From contig CAZXAQ010000003.1 of NCBI GenBank assembly GCA_964638635.1, positions 1 to 64,000 on the forward strand: 64,000 bases of DNA. The letters are read 5' to 3'. A program made the translations under genes and the position numbers. Below are positions 58,019 through 64,000 of this stretch, in pieces. Position 1 is the stretch's first letter, and each line of letters begins with the position of its first letter. The stretch is from SZUA-430 sp964638635 (GTDB lineage: Bacteria; Pseudomonadota; Alphaproteobacteria; Micropepsales; Micropepsaceae). The notes beneath the pieces were generated by a model. It ran no database searches and was not told the origin of the DNA. It was given only the letters and a program-made list of their open reading frames with translations.

Positions 58019-59284
58019 ATGCAAGAGCCCGCCGCCGAACCCAAGGCCTCCACACCGAGCCGTGCGGCAGTCTCGTTTATCTTCGTCACGTTGATGCTCG
58101 ACGTCCTGGCGATGGGCGTCGTGATCCCCGTCCTGCCGAAGCTCATCGCGGAACTCTCGCACGACGGCCCGGCCGATGCCGTTCGCTTGGGCGGCTGGAT
58201 CGCGCTCACCTGGGCAATCGCGCAGTTCATCATGACGCCGGTCCAAGGCGCGCTGTCGGATCGCTTCGGCCGCCGCCCCGTTCTGCTCGTCTCGATGACG
58301 GGCCTCGGCCTCGACTATGTGCTGACCGCGCTCGCGCCGAGCATCCTCTGGCTCTTCATCGCGCGCGCCATCTCGGGCGCGACAGCGGCAAGCTTCTCGA
58401 CCGCCAACGCCTACATTGCCGACACGACCCCGCCGGAAAAGCGCCCGCAAGCCTTCGGCCTCATGGGCGCGGCCTTCGGCATCGGCTTCGTGATCGGCCC
58501 GGCCTTGGGCGGCGTGGCCGGCGCATACGATCCGCGCCTGCCGTTTTGGGTCGCGGCCGGGCTGACGCTCTTAAACGCACTCTACGGCTACTTCGTGCTG
58601 CCGGAATCGTTGCCGCCCGAACGGCGCTCGAAAAGCTTCAGCCTCGCGAACGCGAACTTCATCGCCTCGCTGCGCTTGCTCGGCTCGAACGCGCAGCTTG
58701 CGGGACTCGGTACAGCGCATTTCTTCTACGCCGTCGCGCACAACGTTTATCCCGCCGTGTTCATCTGGTTCACGATGTACCGCTACGGCTGGAGCGAGAC
58801 GACGAACGGCCTTGCGCTCGCCGCTGTCGGCGTCGCCAGCATCATCGTACAGGCAGGCCTCATCGGCCCGGTGGTCAAAGCGCTCGGGCCCCGCCGCTCG
58901 ATGATCGCGGGCCTCTCGTTCGGCATCCTCGGCTTCTTGATCTACGCCGTCGGCCCGGGCGACATCTCGGTCTGGGTCGCCATCCCGATCGCCGCCCTCT
59001 GGGGCTTCTACACGCCCGCCGCGCAAACCATCATGACGCAGCGCGTCGACCCAAGCCAGCAAGGCCAACTGCAGGGTGCGTTGGGCGCCATGATGGGCAT
59101 CGCCGCCATCATCTCGCCGCCGCTCTACACGAACGCGTTCGCGCTCGCGATCGACGCAAAGGCGTCATTGGAGCCATTGCCGATACTCGGCGCACCGTTC
59201 TTCGTCGCGGCCGCCTTGCTCTTCTGCGCGCTGATTGCAGCGATGCGCGCCACAAGACCGGACCCGGTGGCGCGCGCCACTTAG
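58019..59284 (+). CDS. MFS transporter of the TetA/TCR drug:H+ antiporter type
   Basis: 421 residues with 12 membrane helices. Motif A, G-A-L-S-D-R-F-G-R-R-P-V-L-L, follows helix two. The first helix contains L-D-V-L-A-M-G-V-V-I-P-V-L-P-K-L as in TetA-type exporters, and motif C-like G-F-V-I-G-P-A-L-G-G follows helix five. It exports a drug or metabolite in exchange for protons; homologues in soil Alphaproteobacteria are usually not tetracycline-specific. It is monocistronic or weakly linked to the Nudix gene. Confidence 0.88.
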   Translation: MQEPAAEPKASTPSRAAVSFIFVTLMLDVLAMGVVIPVLPKLIAELSHDGPADAVRLGGWIALTWAIAQFIMTPVQGALSDRFGRRPVLLVSMTGLGLDYVLTALAPSILWLFIARAISGATAASFSTANAYIADTTPPEKRPQAFGLMGAAFGIGFVIGPALGGVAGAYDPRLPFWVAAGLTLLNALYGYFVLPESLPPERRSKSFSLANANFIASLRLLGSNAQLAGLGTAHFFYAVAHNVYPAVFIWFTMYRYGWSETTNGLALAAVGVASIIVQAGLIGPVVKALGPRRSMIAGLSFGILGFLIYAVGPGDISVWVAIPIAALWGFYTPAAQTIMTQRVDPSQQGQLQGALGAMMGIAAIISPPLYTNAFALAIDAKASLEPLPILGAPFFVAAALLFCALIAAMRATRPDPVARAT

Positions 59285-59338
59285 AGCAGGTTCGTCTGAC
59301 TTTGAATCGATGGCGAGACAGCCTCAAGCAAACTCGCA

Positions 59339-59869
59339 CTAGGAACTCCGCAGCTCCAGCCACTGCCACTCGGTGGAGTGTTGCACGGCGCCGACGCCCG
59401 GCACCTTCCCCACCTCGGGGATCGAATGCACGATCAGGAAAATGATCTGTCCGCGCCCTCGGCTGTCGTCGAACACCGGAAACCCCGTATACTCGACCGT
59501 GATCTTCGAGCCGTCGGCCATGCGCACCGGCGTGATCTGCCACAGACCGCAAGGCCGCGACAGCATCAGAAAGCCGCTATCGAAAGCCTCGCCCTTGATC
59601 GCGGGATCGACAAGCTCGAGATAATCGAACCCGATCGCCTCGCGCCCGACCAGCTTCACAATGCCGGCACCCGCGCGCGTGAACCTCAGCGTCAGCGAAG
59701 CCTTGTCGGGGTCGATCACGGCGATCCAAGGCACCAGATCGCGGATGTTGCTGTAGTCGACATCGGCCAGCCGCGGCATCACCCCCGGCACCGGCGACCG
59801 CACGGCCTGCTCGAAGCGCAAGCTCTGCGCGGAACGCTTCGTGCGCGGGATGGTGGTTTCGTCTGCCAC
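59339..59869 (-). CDS. PAS_5-type PAS domain protein
   Basis: 176 residues forming one PAS domain: R-S-P-V-P-G-V-M-P-R-L-A-D-V-D at the N-terminus, D-L-V-P-W-I-A-V-I-D, L-R-F-T-R-A-G-A-G-I, L-S-R-P-C-G-L-W-Q-I-T-P, and Y-T-G-F-P-V-F-D-D. This matches the alphaproteobacterial PAS_5 family, stand-alone sensory proteins without an output domain. The ligand is unknown. It is convergent with the MFS gene and divergent from the DUF1801 gene. Confidence 0.8.
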   Translation of the reverse strand: MADETTIPRTKRSAQSLRFEQAVRSPVPGVMPRLADVDYSNIRDLVPWIAVIDPDKASLTLRFTRAGAGIVKLVGREAIGFDYLELVDPAIKGEAFDSGFLMLSRPCGLWQITPVRMADGSKITVEYTGFPVFDDSRGRGQIIFLIVHSIPEVGKVPGVGAVQHSTEWQWLELRSS

Positions 59870-59974
59870 GGTGCCGGTTCGTATTGCGCGATCGATCGTT
59901 CATCGAGTATCCGAAGACGGCAGCGCACTCAATTTGCCGAAGACGGCAACGTTGACGCACCGGGAGAGACGGCG

Positions 59975-60397
59975 ATGGCGGAAGCCAAGACGAAACCGAC
60001 AAAACAAACCGTGGCCGCGTTCCTCAAGAGTGTGACGGACGACCAAAAACGCGAAGATGCCGCCAGAGTCATCGACCTGATGCGCGCCGCAACCAAGTGC
60101 GAGCCCGTCATGTGGGGCACGAGCATCATCGGCTTCGGCACATACAGCTACAAATACGAAAGCGGCCGTGAGGGCGACTGGCCGATCGTAGGCTTGAGCC
60201 CCCGCAAACAGAACCTCACGATCTACATCATGCCTGGTTTTTCGGAGTACAAAGACCTGCTCGCGAAACTGGGCCCGCACACAACCGGCGCATCGTGCCT
60301 CTACATCAAACGCTTGTCGGACATCGACATGCCCACGCTGAAGACGCTCATCACCCGCTCCGTCGCAGCCATGAAGAAGAAGCACAAAACCGGTTGA
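59975..60397 (+). CDS. DUF1801 domain protein
   Basis: 140 residues from the ATG at 59975 (GGGAGAG upstream). The DUF1801 (YdhG-like) domain is seen in A-F-L-K-S-V-T-D-D-Q-K-R-E-D-A, M-W-G-T-S-I-I-G-F-G, I-V-G-L-S-P-R-K-Q-N-L-T-I-Y-I and K-L-G-P-H-T-T-G-A-S-C-L-Y-I-K-R. The function of the family is unsettled; members are small cytoplasmic proteins. A Lys-rich tail ends the protein. Monocistronic. Confidence 0.85.
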   Translation: MAEAKTKPTKQTVAAFLKSVTDDQKREDAARVIDLMRAATKCEPVMWGTSIIGFGTYSYKYESGREGDWPIVGLSPRKQNLTIYIMPGFSEYKDLLAKLGPHTTGASCLYIKRLSDIDMPTLKTLITRSVAAMKKKHKTG

Positions 60398-60608
60398 CCG
60401 GTGATGCGGGAAAAACGCAACGCAGCGCACATTTGCTGGCGCACCAAACGTTGTGCGACAGCGCCATACGCTCTTTCATGCCCTTAGCAAAGGAAGCTTC
60501 AGGCTGATCTCAGCATGACGACTGCCACACCATGCAACGATCTCCGGTTGCCCCCGCCGAACCGCATTATAATTCGCGAATCACCTGGTGCGTTTCGAGG
60601 GGGTTACC

Positions 60609-61064
60609 ATGTCGCGCTATCGCGAGCGTAAGATCCGGCTGAAGTCGTCGTCGCCGACGTTCGACGTTTTCCCGCTGCTGCTGCTGCCGATGCTCTACTT
60701 CAACTTCATGGCGATTTTCGTCTACGGGATGGACACGGTCGCCGTGAACACCTGGCTCGCCAGCCCGGCATTCCAACTGACAATGTTCTCCGGCGCCGTC
60801 TGGTCGATGACGCAGGCCGACGTCATCATCGCCGCCGGTATGGGCTTGCTCTTCATCGAAGTGTTGAAGTCGATCGGCTCGCCGATGCTCAGCCTCGTCA
60901 ACCACGGCATCGCCGTCATGACGCTGCTGATCTACGTGGTCCAGTTCATCTCGTTCCCGGCCTTCACGGTCTCGACGTTCTTCCTGCTGGCGCTGATGCA
61001 ACTGATCGACGTCATCGCCGGCTACACGATCACAATCGTCGCGAGCCGCGGGTTGACTCGCTGA
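60609..61064 (+). CDS. four-helix membrane protein, unknown
   Basis: 151 residues from the ATG at 60609 (GAGGGGG upstream). After a basic start (S-R-Y-R-E-R-K-I-R-L-K) come four membrane helices at about 20-40, 75-92, 95-112 and 118-145. No charged residues lie within the helices except D78 near one end. No family was identified, and there are no operon partners. Confidence 0.68.
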   Translation: MSRYRERKIRLKSSSPTFDVFPLLLLPMLYFNFMAIFVYGMDTVAVNTWLASPAFQLTMFSGAVWSMTQADVIIAAGMGLLFIEVLKSIGSPMLSLVNHGIAVMTLLIYVVQFISFPAFTVSTFFLLALMQLIDVIAGYTITIVASRGLTR

Positions 61065-61159
61065 TCGAGCGTTCGAACTAGTTCATCGCATGCGAGGTGC
61101 CAGTGGTGGCGTCGGCCACCGCTGGCATTGTCGTCTAACGGTCTATACGATGGCGACGC

Positions 61160-61954
61160 ATGAGACCCGACCTCGCCCGCATGATCGCCGAGGCCTATCG
61201 CTGGCAACGCCGCTTGGGAAACGTCCAAATCGCGGCGCCGCACTGCCACATTGTCGCCGACCCCGCCCACCCGGACGTCTGGGACTCCAACCACGCCGAC
61301 GAGGTGACGGCGCAAACCAAAGCCGAAATCGACGCGGTGTTCCGCGCGATGGACACACACCTCGCGCACACGCGCTGGCGCATCGTCCACAGCGACTGCT
61401 TCACGCCGGACGCATTCCTGGCACGGCTCGCTCTTGATGGCTTCGAAGAACGTCCGGTCACGATCCAAATGGCGCTGCAGGGCGACGTCGCCGATCGCGG
61501 CGCCGCGATCGCCTTGCATCCGGTCGCAAGCGAAGCCGATTGGGCTGCGTTGCTCCGGCTCGTGCTCGCAGACCACGCCGAGGGCAAGCGAACAAGCGGC
61601 CTCGATGTCTCGCCGGAGGTGAGCGCCGGCATCGTTGCAGGCTACCGCACCAAGTGCCCCACCTACCGGTTCTATCTGGCGATGCAGCATGGCGCGCCCA
61701 CCGCCTACGGCGCCTGCGCAGCCGCCCCAAACGGTGCCGGGATGATCGAGGACTTGTTCACACTGCAACCAGCGCGCCGCAAGGGCATCGCCACAGCCTT
61801 GATCGCCGCCTTCACCGATCGGCTCCGCGGCGCCGGCTGCCACACGGTCTTTCTGGGTGCGCTGGCCACGGAACCGGCGAAGCACCTCTACGCGCGTCTG
61901 GGCTTTCGCCCCGTCATGCTCGCCCGCACATGGGCGCGGGAACTGCCCGCCTGA
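61160..61954 (+). CDS. GNAT family N-acetyltransferase
   Basis: 264 residues. The C-terminal half is a GNAT fold: I-E-D-L-F-T-L-Q-P-A-R-R-K-G-I-A-T-A-L-I with the acetyl-CoA pyrophosphate loop (R-R-x-G-I-A), then F-L-G-A-L-A and H-L-Y-A-R-L-G-F-R-P near the end. The first half (about 1-115) is a divergent GNAT-like or substrate-recruiting domain. The acceptor amine is unknown. The ATG at 61160 has no strong ribosome-binding site. Confidence 0.85.
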   Translation: MRPDLARMIAEAYRWQRRLGNVQIAAPHCHIVADPAHPDVWDSNHADEVTAQTKAEIDAVFRAMDTHLAHTRWRIVHSDCFTPDAFLARLALDGFEERPVTIQMALQGDVADRGAAIALHPVASEADWAALLRLVLADHAEGKRTSGLDVSPEVSAGIVAGYRTKCPTYRFYLAMQHGAPTAYGACAAAPNGAGMIEDLFTLQPARRKGIATALIAAFTDRLRGAGCHTVFLGALATEPAKHLYARLGFRPVMLARTWARELPA

Positions 61955-62062
61955 GGCTGCATCGTGCCACCGGAACCGGTCGAACTCCGGCGAAATTCGG
62001 CTTATGATCGGAGCCCTCGGGTCCGGCTCCCGGACCCGGCCCGCGAAAACAGGAGGAAATTC

Positions 62063-62293
62063 ATGGCGAAGAAATCAGGCGTCGACACCGGCGTCTATCG
62101 CGTCACCGAAGTCATCGGCACCAGCCGCGTCTCATGGGAAGAGGCCGCCAAGAACGCGGTCGAACTCGCGTCCCACTCCTTGCGCGATCTGCGCATCGCC
62201 GAAGTCACGAAACTCGACATGCGCCTCGACGACAAAGGCAAAGTCGTCGCCTACCGCGCCCGCGTCTCGCTCTCGTTCAAATACGCGCCTTAG
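62063..62293 (+). CDS. dodecin family flavin-binding protein
   Basis: 76 residues from the ATG at 62063 with AGGAGG 6 nt upstream, an excellent site. The dodecin pattern is clear: V-Y-R-V-T-E-V-I-G-T-S, S-W-E-E-A-A-K-N-A-V-E-L-A, L-R-D-L-R-I-A-E-V, and V-V-A-Y-R-A-R-V-S-L-S-F-K-Y. Dodecins assemble as hollow dodecamers that store and quench flavins; the Trp in the S-W-E-E helix is the flavin-stacking residue in characterised members. Monocistronic, followed by a REP-like hairpin. Confidence 0.88.
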   Translation: MAKKSGVDTGVYRVTEVIGTSRVSWEEAAKNAVELASHSLRDLRIAEVTKLDMRLDDKGKVVAYRARVSLSFKYAP

Positions 62294-62312
62294 ACGACAC
62301 CATACATAAACT

Positions 62313-62371
62313 CGTCATGGCCGGGCTTGCCTGCCCGCCGAAGCCTCCGGCGGAGGCGGGACCCGGCCATG
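62313..62371. repeat. REP-like inverted repeat with inner hairpin
   Basis: Outer arms TCATGGCCGGG and CCCGGCCATGA enclose an inner palindrome GCCTGCCCGCCGAAGCC / TCCGGCGGAGGCGGG. It is a member of the GTCATGGCCGGG family, placed between the dodecin stop and the next gene; its right arm reaches the ATG at 62369. Confidence 0.8.
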
Positions 62372-62389
62372 AATAACTCTCTCCGCGAA

Positions 62390-62815
62390 ATGGATGAACT
62401 GTCGATGCGTGTCGCAATTGCGCTTGCACTCACTCTCGGGACACTGTTACCGGCACACGCCTACCCCGCAAAGGAAACCGAAATCCTCTCGACAACCAGC
62501 TACGCCGTCGCCACCGCGGGCCAAAAGAACCGGAAAGGCGCCGAAGCATACTGCCGCCAAGCCAAGGCGACGCTGACCAAGAAGCCGGAAGACGCCTACC
62601 TCTTCGCGTACATCGAACGCTGCTTCGCACTCGTCGCCGACGCGTCGAATGACAAGAAGACCGCGTGCAAGCGCTTCAAGACCGCGCTCGACATCTGGAC
62701 GCGCACGCCCCCGCCGAACGACCACCCGCAATCCGTGGCAAGCCGCACGGCATTGCGCACCAGCATGGAACAGTATCGCGCCACGAACTGCGGCGCGAAA
62801 CCGGCCACCCCTTGA
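62390..62815 (+). CDS. small exported protein, unknown
   Basis: 141 residues from the ATG at 62390; ATG at 62405 is equally plausible. Signal peptide ends A-H-A near residue 23. The mature protein is helical with three cysteines (E-A-Y-C-R-Q-A, E-R-C-F-A-L, K-T-A-C-K-R-F) plus one near the C-terminus (T-N-C-G), suggesting two periplasmic disulfides. It resembles a Sel1/TPR-like helical pair but no family is certain. It ends 10 bp before the AraC-type gene, so the two may be co-transcribed. Confidence 0.65.
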   Translation: MDELSMRVAIALALTLGTLLPAHAYPAKETEILSTTSYAVATAGQKNRKGAEAYCRQAKATLTKKPEDAYLFAYIERCFALVADASNDKKTACKRFKTALDIWTRTPPPNDHPQSVASRTALRTSMEQYRATNCGAKPATP

Positions 62816-62825
62816 GGCGGAGCGC

Positions 62826-63587
62826 ATGGCCTATCTTGAGCTACCCGCGAGCAGTCCGACAGCACGATTTGTACAGGCATTCTGGCAATCGACGGAAACG
62901 ATCGTCGCACCGGTAGAGCGGCGCGTATTGCCCGACGGATGCGCCGATTTCGTTTTCGACTTTTCGCCACAGACGAGCGAGGCTGATTGCGCCGGGCTCG
63001 TGGGCACGATGACACGACCACTGCTCCTCGACGCAGCCGGCAAGCGTGACTTCTTCGGCATTCGTTTCCGACCGGGAGCGCCCTTCTTGCTGTGGCGGCT
63101 GCCGATGAAAAGCCTAACTGACACCCGAGAAGCGCTCTACGACGTGGTCGCTGGTGCCCGGCCGCTTACCGGTCAGCTCGCCAGAGCACGAACATTACGC
63201 GAGCGCGCTGCAATTGCGGAACGTTGGATTGAGACGCGGCTGCGCGAGACGTGTGTGACCACGAGAGAGCTCGAAACCCTGTCCGCCCTCAACGCGCATA
63301 TGGCAGCGGGCAAACGACCGGGCGATTTCGCCGAACGGAGCGGCTGGAACGAACGCAAGCTGCAGCGCTATTTCGACAGCGCCTTCGGCACGTCCCCCGC
63401 GACAATGCATTGCTTCTGGCGTTTCGAGCGCACCCGCCGAGTGCTTAGCGAAGCACGGCACTGCCGGTTGAACGACCTTGCGCTCGCTCAAGGCTATTCC
63501 GACCAAGCCCATATGGCGCGCGAATTCCGTCGCTTCTCGGGTCTGACGATCACCGCTTGGTGCGCCGAAGCGGACCTTGCCCCCTAG
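62826..63587 (+). CDS. AraC-family transcriptional regulator
   Basis: 253 residues from the ATG at 62826. The N-terminal domain (about 1-140) resembles the DUF6597-type beta-sheet effector domain (L-P-D-G-C-A-D-F-V-F-D, F-F-G-I-R-F-R-P-G-A). The C-terminal AraC double HTH (about 155-245) has W-N-E-R-K-L-Q-R-Y-F-D-S-A-F-G-T-S-P and A-Q-G-Y-S-D-Q-A-H-M-A-R-E-F-R-R-F-S-G. Its target could be the VOC gene 70 bp downstream, since AraC/VOC pairs are common (inference). Confidence 0.87.
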   Translation: MAYLELPASSPTARFVQAFWQSTETIVAPVERRVLPDGCADFVFDFSPQTSEADCAGLVGTMTRPLLLDAAGKRDFFGIRFRPGAPFLLWRLPMKSLTDTREALYDVVAGARPLTGQLARARTLRERAAIAERWIETRLRETCVTTRELETLSALNAHMAAGKRPGDFAERSGWNERKLQRYFDSAFGTSPATMHCFWRFERTRRVLSEARHCRLNDLALAQGYSDQAHMAREFRRFSGLTITAWCAEADLAP

Positions 63588-63657
63588 TGTCGGATTTCTT
63601 CAAGACACTGAGATCGCGACGCCTTAGATTCGCCGGATAAGCCACAAACGGAATCCC

Positions 63658-64000
63658 ATGATCACCAAAGCGACCGCCGTACTGTTCGTCGAAACGATCG
63701 AAACGAGCGCACCGTTCTTCGAAGCAGCGGGATTCAAGCGTACCGTCGAAGTCCCACACGAAGACAAGCTCGGCTTCATCATTCTCGAAAGCGGCACCGC
63801 CGAAGTGATGCTGCAGTCCTACGCCAGCGCGACGGCCGACGTGACCACTTTGAATCCGCAGGACATTCGGGCCTCGCGCACCTATCTCTTCGTCGAGATC
63901 GACGAACTCGAGAAAGTCGAAAGCGCACTCGCGCCCTACCCCATCGTCATACCGCGCCGCCAGACGCCCTACGGCGCCACCGAAACCGGCTACCGCGAAC
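63658..64000 (+). CDS. VOC family protein, truncated by the window end
   Basis: The ATG at 63658 opens a frame that runs off the end without a stop (114 codons seen). It starts A-T-A-V-L-F-V-E-T-I-E-T-S-A-P-F-F-E-A-A-G-F, the first beta-alpha unit of a VOC/glyoxalase domain, followed by F-I-I-L-E-S-G-T-A-E-V-M-L-Q-S and V-E-I-D-E-L-E-K-V-E. The family includes glyoxalases, dioxygenases and antibiotic-binding proteins; the metal ligands are not all visible. It is downstream of the AraC-type gene. Confidence 0.8.
   Translation, partial: MITKATAVLFVETIETSAPFFEAAGFKRTVEVPHEDKLGFIILESGTAEVMLQSYASATADVTTLNPQDIRASRTYLFVEIDELEKVESALAPYPIVIPRRQTPYGATETGYRE

Overview
The window looks like chromosomal DNA of a high-G+C Alphaproteobacterium. 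The support is the gene families present (an NrsF-type anti-sigma factor with its ECF sigma factor, DUF1491, a PAS_5-type PAS protein, a CsgG/HfaB lipoprotein), strong G/C third-position bias, and dispersed palindromes containing GTCATGGCCGGG. I would not name an order. No rRNA, tRNA, CRISPR array, integrase or intact transposase was recognised.

Layout. 1-5 kb: tail of an SDR gene, a small hypothetical, a secreted alpha/beta hydrolase, a SIMPL protein, DUF1491, and a BcsA-like membrane protein with a degenerate glycosyltransferase domain and an intact PilZ domain. 5-12 kb: two gene-poor stretches, then a small regulon (DUF4199 protein, VOC protein, membrane-tethered LuxR-type regulator) marked by a 26-bp dyad in front of two of its genes, and two TPR proteins. 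11.5-13.5 kb: YHS protein divergent from an ECF sigma/NrsF pair, with matching GAAAC-N16-CGAA promoter candidates on both strands. 13.5-18.5 kb: GH84 O-GlcNAcase-like protein divergent from an acyl-CoA synthetase / acyl-CoA dehydrogenase / luciferase-like monooxygenase operon. 18.5-34.7 kb: mostly metabolic and envelope genes (PagL-like deacylase, MFS transporter, PQQ-type sugar dehydrogenase, TauD-like dioxygenase, XRE-S24 regulator, solo LuxR, Cu-Zn SOD, orphan E1/transketolase with divergent LysR).

34.7-40.2 kb is the most interesting block. A tight five-gene operon encodes a CsgG/HfaB secretion lipoprotein, a secreted protein with three internal repeats of Asn/Ser-rich character, a small Asn/Ser/Gly-rich secreted protein, and two exported TPR proteins. 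It is flanked by a divergent secreted Tyr/Ala-rich protein and a LuxR-family response regulator. I read it as a non-canonical curli/holdfast-like (type VIII) fibre system without recognisable csgE/csgF.

40.4-57.4 kb: FadL-type porin, orphan histidine kinase, SCO protein, then a polymorphic surface-protein locus: an Ig-like/cadherin protein with an N-terminal YD motif, divergent from a 2080-residue RHS protein with a lower-G+C C-terminal tip and a small membrane protein behind it (possible immunity partner). REP-like repeats and a truncated copy of a PilZ/methyltransferase gene follow, and the intact copy lies 1.4 kb further on. 57.5-64 kb is ordinary: Nudix hydrolase, TetA-like MFS transporter, PAS protein, DUF1801, GNAT, dodecin, AraC regulator and a VOC protein cut by the window end.
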